From: a virus
DNA length: 64,000 nucleotides
Direction: 5' to 3' (one strand)
Virus record (IMG/VR): IMGVR_UViG_3300035698_012088
Span: 62,001-126,000 of that record
The translations under genes and the position numbers were made by a program. Below are positions 7,745 to 16,958 of this stretch, in pieces. The notes beneath the pieces are model-generated. The model was not told where the DNA came from and ran no database searches. It worked only from the letters and a program-made list of their open reading frames with translations. Positions within the stretch are counted from its first letter, which is position 1. Each line of letters opens with the position of its first letter.

Positions 7745-9639
7745 TATCTACCTACTATGAGGTCCAGAGCCTTTCTTCTGTTTTGGGAACTGTGTTCTTC
7801 AGGAGCCACAATAGGGCCAAAGACATTAGACCAAGAAGAGTTGAAGTCGTTCTTGAGTTCTGGGCTATTAGAAACCTGATGTAACTGCGACATATCTTTT
7901 GCTGTGATATCTCTATCTTTCCCTAGTACCCCAGAGATCCAATCAGAGTATTTACCTTTATCTGCTAAGATGGTATCTTGTAGTCCTCTGATGCCAGATC
8001 TCTTTCCTCTTCTTTCCAAGGCTTTCTCTATTCTAGTCCTTCCTTGGATGTGTTCTCTCATTTGTTTCATCTCAGGAGTTTTTTGGGCTGTAGCAATAAA
8101 GTTGTCCGCCAACCTATTATTTTGGAATCCTGCTTGTACAGAGATATTAGAGAACAATTGGTTTATTTTACTCAACTGTCCTCTCCTAGCAGAAGCATTA
8201 GCAAAAGGCTTAGAGTTAATATATTTCTCTACACCTGTTTGGGTTAACCCTCCCATAGATTTCATCTCTTCTATATCTTGGTAGTTATACCCTAGTTTCT
8301 TTAAAGCCTTTTCTCTTTGGCTAAGAAGCTTAGTAGCCTGGTGGGATAGGATATTCAAAGTCCCAGAACCCATAGCAGTATATTTCTTAGCTACATCAGA
8401 GTCTAAGTAGTTTCTAAGAGTATCTTTAGATAACCAGTCACTAGCAGGGAGTCTTCTATTTATAGCCCCCAAAAATCCCTTTACAGATCTGAAGTTTTTA
8501 CTATTCTTCTTAACATGGTCTACCATACTTTTGGCTCTCTTTTCTCCATATAGATCTGTCAAAGCAGCATAGGAGGTAGCTAAGAGCTGAGACCCTAAAC
8601 TATTACTGGATTGCTTTATCTTAGAGAAGAGAGAAGAATTAACTTGTCCCTTATCTAGGCCCCTCATATCTTGTCCCTTTCCTGCAGCTGCGGCCAAGAT
8701 AAAGTTCTGAGTATTGGCTAAAGCAGACTCCGGAGACCCTGTAGTAGCATAGATTTGCTTTGCTTGCCCCAATAGCTGTCCCATTTGCTCATCACTAATA
8801 CCTGCTATCTCTGCACTACCTCTAAGATTTCTAAACATTTCTACAGTCTTGTCCATACCTAATGTTTTGATAGGGTCAAATCCTAGTTTAGAGATAGCTG
8901 TTGGCATAGCTGCACCAGGAGGTACACCTAAGAAGTCTCCCATCTCTGAAGCTGCTTTAGTATACCCGGACATGCTTTTAAACAGACTCTCTTTTGCCTT
9001 CCTAGAAAAGTTACCTCTCCTATCAAAGCTATAAGGATCGCTAATAATATGATTAAAAGACCCATTCAAAAACTGTTGGAATATAACATTAGCTGCATCA
9101 GGGGCATTAATGGCTCCCATCTTGTTAGTATTCTTTGGGTTCATAAGGACATTAACAGTGTGATCCATAAAAGCTGAGGCTCTTCTGTTTCTAGCCATTG
9201 TAGCTCTTCCCGCTAATCCAGGAGCTACTATTGGAGAATACACCCCAGCCTTCCTCATAGTATCCTCAGCAGACTCTAGCATCTTGTCTACCCCATTAGC
9301 CTTAAGCATTCCCCAAGCTAACATAGACCCCATTGAGGGACCATAGGCTGCTTGTTCAGCTTCTTCAGGAGACATACCAAATCTTTGCTGGTTTATCTTA
9401 GTAGCTAGGTTGACTTGAAACTCTTTCATCTTCCTAGCAATAGGAGTCATGCTTCTTTCTATTTCTTTAGTTCTTAGAAAGTTTAGATACTGCTTCCCCA
9501 CATTTTGGGGTCCATAGAGACCACCCTTTCCAAAAGTGTCAGATCCTTCATCAGATGTTACCTGATTACCAGTTAATTTTGGAAGGAAGGCTCCCATGGC
9601 AGGGAAATATTGTTGAAGTACATCGCCTAATCCGGGCAT
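7744..9639 (-). CDS. Probable virion structural or internal virion protein
   Basis: 631 residues, almost entirely alpha-helical, rich in A, G, K, S and M, with many GM and AxG steps (YGPSMGSMLAWGMLKANG; ILAAAAGKGQDMRG). No enzyme motif is visible. Such long, repetitive-looking helical proteins downstream of head or portal-type genes are often internal virion or tape-measure-like proteins. It is the largest gene of a three-gene minus-strand operon. Function is inferred from composition and context. Confidence 0.5.
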   Translation of the reverse strand: MPGLGDVLQQYFPAMGAFLPKLTGNQVTSDEGSDTFGKGGLYGPQNVGKQYLNFLRTKEIERSMTPIARKMKEFQVNLATKINQQRFGMSPEEAEQAAYGPSMGSMLAWGMLKANGVDKMLESAEDTMRKAGVYSPIVAPGLAGRATMARNRRASAFMDHTVNVLMNPKNTNKMGAINAPDAANVIFQQFLNGSFNHIISDPYSFDRRGNFSRKAKESLFKSMSGYTKAASEMGDFLGVPPGAAMPTAISKLGFDPIKTLGMDKTVEMFRNLRGSAEIAGISDEQMGQLLGQAKQIYATTGSPESALANTQNFILAAAAGKGQDMRGLDKGQVNSSLFSKIKQSSNSLGSQLLATSYAALTDLYGEKRAKSMVDHVKKNSKNFRSVKGFLGAINRRLPASDWLSKDTLRNYLDSDVAKKYTAMGSGTLNILSHQATKLLSQREKALKKLGYNYQDIEEMKSMGGLTQTGVEKYINSKPFANASARRGQLSKINQLFSNISVQAGFQNNRLADNFIATAQKTPEMKQMREHIQGRTRIEKALERRGKRSGIRGLQDTILADKGKYSDWISGVLGKDRDITAKDMSQLHQVSNSPELKNDFNSSWSNVFGPIVAPEEHSSQNRRKALDLIVGR

Positions 9640-9651
9640 AGGGTCTTCTCC

Positions 9652-10677
9652 TTAAACTAGAGAATTGCAGAGAATATCTGCTTGTTTCTTGGATAGAGAA
9701 GCCGTCTTTTCAATGGCATCACTTGTGTTAGCTACATGAGCACCAAAGACGTTTTTGAATATATCTTTTACCAATGTACCTTGTTTTCTCAGAGCTTGTT
9801 TTGAAATCATCTGTCCATTAGCTAATATACAGGCTTCTTTCCTAAGGGTTTGAGAGTCCTGTAGAGTAACTGTGATGAGATCTCTCTCAGGGGCCTGGAA
9901 GCCATCATCATATCTGAGGTTAAGCCCATAGGCTCTATCAATAACATCTAAAGCAGCGGCAACCTTTTGTAAGACATCTGGAGAAATCAGGTCATCTTGA
10001 GCCTTTATAAAGGATCCCATCTTCTCAAATCTCTCTGAAATCTCTGGGTAGTCTCTTTTAAGGGCGAAGTGTCTCATCTGTATCACACCAAGAGCGTTCT
10101 CTTTTGTGGTAGTTCCCCAACCAGCAGTCTTTTGTAGATTTTGTTCTGCTTCTTTGCTAAAGACATTTACTTTACCTAAGAGCTGTTGAGCAACCTTCTG
10201 CCTTGTCTCATAGATATAGTTATCTGGGTGGCATATAATATCCATAGCGATCTTTTGTAAATGAGTAGGTTGGTCAACTTCCACTTCAGTAACCGCATCT
10301 CCATTAACAATATACTGAATAGTCTCAGCTTTTGATGCTTTTTTCTCAAAGGAGTCTTCTAACTGTTTCTGTAACTTTTCTCTTTCACCATCAAGTTCCC
10401 ACAATTTAGCAGCCTTTTCCAGAATCTTATCAATGGTCTTTTGTTGACCAAAGGCAGTACCATACTTAGAGAAGAAGGCCATGCTTAGATAGGTGTCTGC
10501 TTTTGTGTGAATAGGAAATTCTCTATTCTCTTGATCTGCAAAAGATCTAGTAGGTAATTCTTTAACATCCTCTTCACTAGATAGTTCTGCTTTCTTAAGA
10601 AACTCTGGAAACTCAATCTGACTATATAAAGCATATAGTCTCTGGTGGTTCTTGTCGTTGATATGATCTGACATCAT
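9652..10677 (-). CDS. Probable head-associated structural protein
   Basis: 341 residues; ATG at 10677 is preceded on the minus strand by AAGGAG. The segment RSFADQENREFPIHTKADTY resembles the FADPxxRxFPIHT block that I remember from capsid- or prohead-associated proteins of large phages. The rest is helical and charged. It is the first gene of the minus-strand operon and its upstream region forms one arm of a divergent promoter region. A scaffold, protease-cofactor or minor head role cannot be separated from sequence alone. Confidence 0.5.
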   Translation of the reverse strand: MMSDHINDKNHQRLYALYSQIEFPEFLKKAELSSEEDVKELPTRSFADQENREFPIHTKADTYLSMAFFSKYGTAFGQQKTIDKILEKAAKLWELDGEREKLQKQLEDSFEKKASKAETIQYIVNGDAVTEVEVDQPTHLQKIAMDIICHPDNYIYETRQKVAQQLLGKVNVFSKEAEQNLQKTAGWGTTTKENALGVIQMRHFALKRDYPEISERFEKMGSFIKAQDDLISPDVLQKVAAALDVIDRAYGLNLRYDDGFQAPERDLITVTLQDSQTLRKEACILANGQMISKQALRKQGTLVKDIFKNVFGAHVANTSDAIEKTASLSKKQADILCNSLV

Positions 10678-10866
10678 AATCTCCTTATATGGGTGTATTA
10701 TTTAAACTTACAACTACACTTATACAATATACACCTCTTTTAGTACTATTTCTAAAGAGTTATAGTTTTGTAAAAGATCTAGGTGGGTTGTATATTTACT
10801 GTATAATATACATCCTCTTGTCTCAAAAAGAATTAGCGAGTCGATTCATACTCAGGAATTTACCAA
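10678..10866. promoter_or_regulatory. Divergent promoter region with palindromic TATA element
   Basis: The gap between the divergent genes holds GTATATT and AATATAC as a 7-base inverted repeat spaced by 8 bases (10790-10811), enclosing a TATAAT. A related element, GTATATT then TGTATAA, reads on the minus strand near 10727-10745. The plus-strand core TATATTTACTGTA recurs at 14622 in the next intergenic region. This looks like paired phage promoters or operators firing outward. A 62-codon frame here begins inside the minus-strand ribosome-site region and is not credible. Confidence 0.45.
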
Positions 10867-11634
10867 ATGATAGATAGAATTGTGCAACAGTATTCCTCCA
10901 CTCCCTCTAGTTTAAGAAAGACTGCCCTAGCAGTAATACATAAAGATCTCAGCTGGTTAGAGAAGATATCTAAGCTGTATAAAGATATGAACATTAGTAT
11001 GAAAACCTATACCTCAGATAGTTTGGAGAGGTTTAAAGAGGATGCAATGTATTTTGATGTTGTATTGATAGGAGAAGAAGAGGAGACTACGGGGCAGGAT
11101 ACAATTAAGAGTATTCTATCTAAGCAGTATAGAGGTATGGCCTATCTGATAACAGATATAGATACAGAAACAAAGTACAGTATCAAAAAAGAGTCTTTGT
11201 TAGAGGACCCCTGTCAAATATTATCAACAACTATGAACTTGGAAAAGCTTAGAAGCCTTACAGAGAGATTACCTAAAATAGACACTATGTCTACTGAATT
11301 AGAAGGTAACACAAAGAGATTGATGGAGGGATGGGCTCTACCTTGGGTAGCCCTATTAAATCAACCCTCCTGTGGGATTGTTCACGCACATCACACCAAA
11401 GGAGACACTCAGAAAGGGTACCATGTAGAATCAAAGGTGGCTATTGTTTTAATCCGTGGCCACATAGAGTTTGATACTAGTCAGGATGGTTTTCTAACTC
11501 ATTATTCCTTAATGCCCGGGGATGTAGCAGTTATACCACCTGGCTCTAACCACCATACTATGACATGGTTAGAAAACGGTGAGTCACTCTTTATAAGTTT
11601 GCCTTGCTGGGAAGGAACCCCCAAGGTTAAATAA
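10867..11634 (+). CDS. Cupin-domain protein with alpha/beta N-terminal domain
   Basis: The C-terminal 90 residues are a cupin barrel: GIVHAHHTKGDTQKGYHVES (metal-ligand-like HxH and later H) and LMPGDVAVIPPGSNHHTMTW, the conserved G-D-x-x-x-x-P-P-G-x-x-H block. The N-terminal part has short strands such as YFDVVLIGEEE and MAYLITDI that resemble a receiver- or Rossmann-like fold without clear catalytic residues. The cupin could be a sugar-binding, sensor or isomerase-type domain; the substrate is unknown. Confidence 0.6.
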   Translation: MIDRIVQQYSSTPSSLRKTALAVIHKDLSWLEKISKLYKDMNISMKTYTSDSLERFKEDAMYFDVVLIGEEEETTGQDTIKSILSKQYRGMAYLITDIDTETKYSIKKESLLEDPCQILSTTMNLEKLRSLTERLPKIDTMSTELEGNTKRLMEGWALPWVALLNQPSCGIVHAHHTKGDTQKGYHVESKVAIVLIRGHIEFDTSQDGFLTHYSLMPGDVAVIPPGSNHHTMTWLENGESLFISLPCWEGTPKVK

Positions 11635-11635
11635 T

Positions 11636-12058
11636 ATGAGCAATGTTGGATGGACTGAATGGTCAAAATATGTACTTATTGAATTGGAGAGACTGAATGT
11701 TGATATGAAGGCTCTGGACAATAGACTAGACCATATTATCTTAGATACAACCAAAACCGAGATTCAAAAAGAAGCAGAGATTACCGAGATAAGAAAAGAT
11801 ATCGATATAGTACAAGACACTATACGCAATATCAAGAAAGAGCTTAAATTAGCCCAAGAGAGTCAAATATCTATAGCTGAGGTTAGAGGGCAATTAAGTG
11901 TTTGGGTAAAGGTTTGGTTAGCTATACTTAGTTTCTTAGTATTAGCAACTATAACTAAGATCTGGTCAACACCTTCTGGGTTAGAGGTTCAACCTAAAGA
12001 TGTACTGGAATTCTTAAGGGGATCTCACCCAGCTTCAAAAGTACCTAATGGTAATTGA
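11636..12058 (+). CDS. Coiled-coil membrane protein
   Basis: Residues 1-80 form heptad-like coiled coil (LERLNVDMKALDNRLDHIIL; IRKDIDIVQDTIRNIKKELK). One transmembrane helix follows at about 90-112 (VWLAILSFLVLATITKIW) with a short polar tail. The layout resembles small phage coiled-coil plus transmembrane proteins of the XhlA or spanin-accessory kind, but no lysis gene is adjacent. It starts 1 base after the cupin gene, so the two share an operon. Confidence 0.6.
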   Translation: MSNVGWTEWSKYVLIELERLNVDMKALDNRLDHIILDTTKTEIQKEAEITEIRKDIDIVQDTIRNIKKELKLAQESQISIAEVRGQLSVWVKVWLAILSFLVLATITKIWSTPSGLEVQPKDVLEFLRGSHPASKVPNGN

Positions 12059-12761
12059 TAAATATATAGAAGAATTCAATCTCGAGCCTTTTACATTCCT
12101 TAGAAAGAAGATATACAAAGGCACATGTAAGTTCTGTGCTCAAGATACTCTCCTAGCCTTCCCTAAACTGAACAATGTATGGTCTTTTTGTCCTGAGTGT
12201 TCCTTGGGGTGTAGTTTAGAAAAGATTACAGATAGGAAGACCTATACCTCCTTAAAGGAAAAGCTTTGGTCCCACTATCTAAAGTCTTTAGAACTATTCT
12301 CTATATACACCATACCTCATAACCTCTTGTCTCAACTAGGTCTCTCCTCTGATGTAGAAGATCCCTTTAGACAACACTTAGCTAATGGAGTGGTAGCATA
12401 TGTTCCATCTTTTGCTCAATTCACCAAAGGTCTAAGGGATTACCACATAAATGTGTCATGTAGAGGACTGTCTAAACAGAAAAGACATGAACCTGCCTTA
12501 TTGATACCTAGATGTACCTCTCCTGGTATGATATTTGGGTATGAAGTAGTACACTCAGAGGGTATCTACACCCTATCTCTCCCCCAGTACACTCCATCTG
12601 AACCTATTAAAATATACCTCTCTGTGCACCTTGGGGCTAAGACTCTCTACTTTAACTCAATAGAAGAGGCCTTCCAGGAGATGAGACCTATCATCTTAGG
12701 GGATCCTACAAAGTACACTGTAGTGGTTAGGCCGACCAATCCTCAACAGTCAAAGTCCTAG
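12048..12761 (+). CDS. Zinc-ribbon protein, unknown function
   Basis: 237 residues with an N-terminal zinc ribbon: CKFC near residue 26 and CPEC near residue 48, followed by CSL. The remainder is mixed alpha/beta and resembles no family I know. It overlaps the coiled-coil gene start-to-stop. At its 3' end it overlaps the terminase gene by 35 bases in convergent orientation, so there is no room for a terminator between them. Confidence 0.6.
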   Translation: MVIDKYIEEFNLEPFTFLRKKIYKGTCKFCAQDTLLAFPKLNNVWSFCPECSLGCSLEKITDRKTYTSLKEKLWSHYLKSLELFSIYTIPHNLLSQLGLSSDVEDPFRQHLANGVVAYVPSFAQFTKGLRDYHINVSCRGLSKQKRHEPALLIPRCTSPGMIFGYEVVHSEGIYTLSLPQYTPSEPIKIYLSVHLGAKTLYFNSIEEAFQEMRPIILGDPTKYTVVVRPTNPQQSKS

Positions 12762-14526
12762 GAGTAATACTCTTCAGGTCTTCAGCTGTTAATCTGATGT
12801 TCTCAGCTTCAGCTAAATTGGGATACTTCTGCATAGTGTGCCAAATGCTACTACACATGTAATTTATAGCATGTGCAAGGTCATCTGACTTCTTAGGTTT
12901 CTTTTGGATGAAGATTATATCAGATCCTCTAGGTCTTTCCTGTCTATCCTCATACAAATGGACCCAATCCAGCAAAAGGGACACTTCTTTGCCCCCTAGA
13001 GACATATATTGCATTGTTTCCCATCTAGGGAACTTGATCTTCCCTGCCTTGATCATTGTGGACGTTACAATGAGGCTTCTAGCCTTATCAAGGGAATAGC
13101 TGTGTCTATACCCGGATTTAGGTGGATTGTAGCTTATAATAGCCTTATTCGCACTGCAAACATAGGTAAACGGCACCATCTTCTCATATGGAACCCCTGC
13201 TTGGAGTAAAAGTGTCTCTCTGAGGGCTCCTGCACCCCCATAATCATGTGCAACGAACTTAGGTTTGAACTTTTTGAACAATTCTAGGATATATTTGGTC
13301 TCTATATGGGGTTCTAGGCTCTTATTAGTCTTAGTTGCATAGATACATTCCACTATATCCTGCCCAGGTCTCACTCCACCTATGGCTACAGCAGTATAAG
13401 AGTCACTTTCTTCTCCTCCTCCTCCCCAGTCAATGCCCATAGTGAGGATTTTGAAGTCTTTTGCGACCTCTAAAGCCTTCTCTATGGTATTATCTTCCCC
13501 ACATGCCGCTTCTTGTAGCTGGGATTGGGTGATTAATTGCTCAGCAGAGTCACATTCTACCCCTAATATCTCATTATAGAACTTAGATTGGCTATAAACA
13601 CGCCTTTTATACAGTAATTCGTCCCATTTAGCCGGGAAATTGTAGTGAAGAGGGTGAGTTATCTGTGAAACATGGTACCCAACAAAGGTAGATCTCTTGT
13701 CTGGGAACTTATGTACATACTGACCGAACTCACAGTTGAGAGGTTTGCCACATTTACAGCAAATACAGGTCTTTTTACCTATCATATTGAGTAAATCGTG
13801 TTCAATATCGGGTATATTGTACTTATTACAGTGTTGACATTGTACAATCCACTCTGCTTGAGAGGAATCATTCCATAATTCAGTCAATGTGTTGTCTAAT
13901 GTCTTAGGTGTGCCTGTGAAATTAAGGAAACCTAGGTCTTCTACAGCTGATGTTACCTCAGTTATAACAGGAATGAAGTCCCAATTGATGTCCTGAGCCT
14001 CATCGAAGTACAAATCTTGTATTGCAGAGATACCACGTACTCTATCTGCATCAAGGAAGGCATAGGAGAAGTACTGAATTGACCTATTTAGGTAGGTTCT
14101 CTGCAAAACTGAGGACTCACAGGTCTTATCATGGAAACAATCTTTGAATTCCGACTCCTCAATGAACTCTTTTACCACGTCATTGCTTAATCTCTTAGAT
14201 TGTTCAAATCTTGGCAGTACAAATAGGCTTCTAAACTTGGGTATTGCCCAAGAGGAGATTATATTCTTACCACATACATTTTGAGTCTTACCAACCTGCC
14301 TAGCACATTTGAGGACCATTCTCTTAGGTCGGACTAGGGAAAAGATAGGCTCAAACTGAAAATGTTTTCTCAAATTGTAGGGTGTACCCCTTAAATTGAG
14401 CAAAATCATTAAAGGAATTAATGTCTTGCAATCTGTGTCTTGATAGATTTTGGCTATTTTACCAAAATATTCATCGGCCTTATTAGTCATGTGTTTACAC
14501 CTTAAATACCCTTGTTTTTGTGGCAT
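12727..14526 (-). CDS. terL: Terminase large subunit (DNA packaging ATPase/nuclease)
   Basis: 599 residues. Walker A is ARQVGKT (residues 75-81), Walker B is DLYFDEAQD (about 175), and the coupling motif is FTGTPKT. The RNase H-like nuclease domain shows MGIDWGGGGEESDSYTAV with the first acidic residue and FVAHDYGGAGALRE with the second. Between the two domains lies a cysteine cluster (CQHC, then CICCKCGKPLNC) that probably binds zinc. ATG 14526 gives MPQKQGYL; a later in-frame Met at residue 13 is an alternative. It is the only clear packaging gene in the window. Confidence 0.93.
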   Translation of the reverse strand: MPQKQGYLRCKHMTNKADEYFGKIAKIYQDTDCKTLIPLMILLNLRGTPYNLRKHFQFEPIFSLVRPKRMVLKCARQVGKTQNVCGKNIISSWAIPKFRSLFVLPRFEQSKRLSNDVVKEFIEESEFKDCFHDKTCESSVLQRTYLNRSIQYFSYAFLDADRVRGISAIQDLYFDEAQDINWDFIPVITEVTSAVEDLGFLNFTGTPKTLDNTLTELWNDSSQAEWIVQCQHCNKYNIPDIEHDLLNMIGKKTCICCKCGKPLNCEFGQYVHKFPDKRSTFVGYHVSQITHPLHYNFPAKWDELLYKRRVYSQSKFYNEILGVECDSAEQLITQSQLQEAACGEDNTIEKALEVAKDFKILTMGIDWGGGGEESDSYTAVAIGGVRPGQDIVECIYATKTNKSLEPHIETKYILELFKKFKPKFVAHDYGGAGALRETLLLQAGVPYEKMVPFTYVCSANKAIISYNPPKSGYRHSYSLDKARSLIVTSTMIKAGKIKFPRWETMQYMSLGGKEVSLLLDWVHLYEDRQERPRGSDIIFIQKKPKKSDDLAHAINYMCSSIWHTMQKYPNLAEAENIRLTAEDLKSITPRTLTVEDWSA

Positions 14527-14860
14527 AATATAATGTACTGCTATGGGATCTACAAAACAAGATCCACTTTTTTGTCAACACTAACCGTGTTTTTTTTGCG
14601 CTATCTGAGATAAAGGATAGCTATATTTACTGTACAACAACAGCAAATGTAGTAAATCTTTTACTTAGATCAAGCTCAGAAAACAAGGTCAGTTGGATAC
14701 TGGTCCCAACTAAACTATTATTTTTCTTAGCTATAACTTGAAAAACAACTAAATACCCCAACAAGCTCCAGCTACCCAAAAACTCTAAACTTATTTGTAA
14801 AAATTTATAAGTAAACAAGTATAAGAGAGTATCGAGATTAAACTGGGAGCCATATAATAA
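14527..14860. promoter_or_regulatory. Intergenic region with promoters and hairpins
   Basis: This 334-base gap separates terL from the plus-strand replication genes. On the minus strand a perfect TTGACA (14573-14578) lies upstream of terL. On the plus strand TATATTTACTGTA (14622-14634) repeats the core of the 10.79 kb element. AACAC and GTGTT around TAACC followed by a T-run (14577-14600) form a small hairpin, and AGTTGG/CCAACT (14691-14711) another. I see no convincing gene in it; frames on the minus strand lack ribosome sites. Confidence 0.4.
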
Positions 14861-15067
14861 ATGGTAGAATTTGAAGACGACACAATAGAAAGGGCTGCTT
14901 TATTAAAGGCAGGATTGAAGGTCTCTAATAAAAAATATAAAAAAAGATATAACAAATATGCAGAGAAAGTCAATAACAGAAAAAGCACCAAAAGACCCAA
15001 ACAAACTAAAAATCCATTCAAAACCGCAATACATAAGATATGCAGAATCCTCGTTAAGTTGAAGTAA
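14861..15067 (+). CDS. Small highly basic protein
   Basis: 68 residues, acidic for the first 10 and then strongly basic (SNKKYKKRYNKYAEKVNNRK; RPKQTKNPFKTAIHK). Such composition fits nucleic-acid binding. A weak GGGAG lies 10 bases or more upstream of the ATG. It is the first gene downstream of the shared TATATTTACTGTA element and leads into the SbcD-like gene. No family recognised. Confidence 0.45.
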   Translation: MVEFEDDTIERAALLKAGLKVSNKKYKKRYNKYAEKVNNRKSTKRPKQTKNPFKTAIHKICRILVKLK

Positions 15068-15082
15068 CAATAGGAGAAAGAT

Positions 15083-16141
15083 ATGATAGCGGTATCAGCC
15101 GACTTGCACCTTGGACACTGTCTGAGAAAGAGTATCAAAGAGCTAAAAAATGATAGTTATGTTTTTTTGCAAATGTTTCTGGACAAGCTACTACAATTGA
15201 GGAGGCAGTACAATATCACCTCACTTGTGTTAGCTGGAGACATTTTCGATAAAAGAACCATTGACGGCAAAGCACTCAAAAACTTCACAAACTTTATAGA
15301 CCAACTACACCAAGTAGGAATCAAGACTTATACCATACAAGGTAATCATGACAAAGGTGAGATATCCATTCCCGATATTGAAGGGGGATATAACCTGCAT
15401 GACACTCTATTGGAAATTGATGGACACACTCTTTTTGGCCTTGACTCTATGTCAGCTGAAGACCTTAAAGAGAAGTTGACCACAGTTCCTAAATGTGACT
15501 TTCTTGTACTCCACGCACCATTTCAACACCTATTGGGGTTTGAAGGTGCCTATGATATATCACTTGAGGATATCCCAAAACAAGCCAAGAATGTACTTGT
15601 AGGGGATGTTCACACAGTTGATATCACTAAATTCAAACACAAAGATGGATACTGTCTCAGCCCAGGAGCACTATTTCCTTGTAACATATCTCAAGGAAAC
15701 AACCACGGTTTCTACCTCATTGGAGGGAAGGAGCCCGAGTTTGTGAGACTGGATGTTAGAAAGGTATTCATACATAAAATATACACTAAAAAAGACATCG
15801 ACCCGATTAGGAAAATATTGAAAGATAATATGAATGAGCAGATGAAACCAGTAGCAGAGCTTCGATACCCAGTAGATATGATGGAGTCAGTCAACAAATT
15901 GAAGACTGATTTCATCTCTAAGTATATCCTTTTAGATAAGGTGTGCTCAAATCTAGATGGAGTTAACTCTCTAGCAGAACTGGATGAAGTATATGATAAA
16001 GCCACTCTATCAGAATTGCTTAAATTTGCAATAGATGGAGAGAAAGAACCCGAAGTATTTACATTTCTAAAAGAACTATTAGACTCAGATAGTCCAGGAG
16101 AGATTATCGAAACAAAACTAGAGGAATACGCAGTGACATGA
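15083..16141 (+). CDS. SbcD/Mre11-like nuclease subunit (T4 gp47-like)
   Basis: 352 residues with all calcineurin-like phosphoesterase motifs in order: SADLHLGH (motif I), LAGDIFDKR (II), IQGNHDKG (III), VLHAPFQH (IV) and GDVHTVD (V). This is the Mn-dependent nuclease that works with the SbcC/Rad50 ATPase two genes downstream to process DNA ends in recombination-dependent replication. GGAGAAA precedes the ATG. Its stop overlaps the next start (ATGA). Confidence 0.9.
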   Translation: MIAVSADLHLGHCLRKSIKELKNDSYVFLQMFLDKLLQLRRQYNITSLVLAGDIFDKRTIDGKALKNFTNFIDQLHQVGIKTYTIQGNHDKGEISIPDIEGGYNLHDTLLEIDGHTLFGLDSMSAEDLKEKLTTVPKCDFLVLHAPFQHLLGFEGAYDISLEDIPKQAKNVLVGDVHTVDITKFKHKDGYCLSPGALFPCNISQGNNHGFYLIGGKEPEFVRLDVRKVFIHKIYTKKDIDPIRKILKDNMNEQMKPVAELRYPVDMMESVNKLKTDFISKYILLDKVCSNLDGVNSLAELDEVYDKATLSELLKFAIDGEKEPEVFTFLKELLDSDSPGEIIETKLEEYAVT

Positions 16142-16935
16142 CAGTTAATGAAGTTTTACGTAAAACAAGATATGTGTCAGATACCCCATGCAGAGTATGG
16201 GTACCCGGCTCGATAAATTCAAATGAAGTAGAAGCCCTATCCTATGGGTATTCCAGAAACTACGCCGTTGTAGTATATAGATCAGACCCTTATACCTTAA
16301 AAGCTATAAGAGCAGATATATCAGATTTTATTAATAGAGATCACCCTAGTGTACATGAGATTCCTGTATCCAGGGCAGAAGAAGTACTAGGGTGGCCAGA
16401 TTTCTTTAGAGTACAGGTATTAAATAAAGAGGCACATATAGTAAACCTTAGACCTTCAAAGCAATTACCTGTTGTAGGTAAATATGTAGGCTTTTCCTTC
16501 ACCTATGGGTCAGTCCATGAGGGCCGTCCATTTTTCATGGTATTGAGACAATATAAGAATGGCAAGATAAAAATAGAGACTTACTTACCTAGGCAGAAAA
16601 TGCCTGTGTTGCCAGGGGGCAAGAAATTGTTGGGTTATTCCTATGTTAGTTCCCAGATAGATGAAGAAGTATTTACTCAGGTAGAAGAAGCTATAACAGC
16701 TAAGCTACCAGAGTATGGGCTCTTTATAGACCAAAAGATTAACAAGTTCAAAGGAACTAGAGACAATAAAACATTTTACAACTTTATACATGGCCCAGAT
16801 ATGGTAAGAGCTAAACCCGGTGATCACTATTATGCACGTGGCAACAGATATCCTTATGTGGTGGTTCCTATCTTAGAGGCATCAGAAGAAGTACAAGACA
16901 AATTATCTTTACAGGTAGTATGCGGTGAGATATGA
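16138..16935 (+). CDS. Unknown protein between SbcD and SbcC, tail-family member (VVCGEI)
   Basis: 265 residues, beta-rich, no known domain. It contains KYVGFSFTYGSVHEGRPFFM and FKGTRDNKTFYNFIHG, and ends SLQVVCGEI. That end resembles the C-termini IVCEEL, VVCEEL and VVEEL of several other unknown proteins here (19416, 55416, 56531). It is start-stop coupled to the SbcD-like gene and lies immediately before the SbcC-like gene, so it may accompany the nuclease complex. No catalytic residues could be proposed. Confidence 0.65.
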   Translation: MTVNEVLRKTRYVSDTPCRVWVPGSINSNEVEALSYGYSRNYAVVVYRSDPYTLKAIRADISDFINRDHPSVHEIPVSRAEEVLGWPDFFRVQVLNKEAHIVNLRPSKQLPVVGKYVGFSFTYGSVHEGRPFFMVLRQYKNGKIKIETYLPRQKMPVLPGGKKLLGYSYVSSQIDEEVFTQVEEAITAKLPEYGLFIDQKINKFKGTRDNKTFYNFIHGPDMVRAKPGDHYYARGNRYPYVVVPILEASEEVQDKLSLQVVCGEI

Positions 16936-16958
16936 AGAAATATTCAAGGAGGTAGATT

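Noticed and set aside
10689-10877. 62-codon plus-strand frame in the divergent promoter region
   Set aside because: Its start lies directly against the ribosome site of the minus-strand gene, it has no ribosome site of its own, and it covers promoter-like palindromes.
14627-15138. Two minus-strand frames in the terL upstream region
   Set aside because: No ribosome sites; the second runs antisense through a convincing plus-strand gene and the metallophosphoesterase start.
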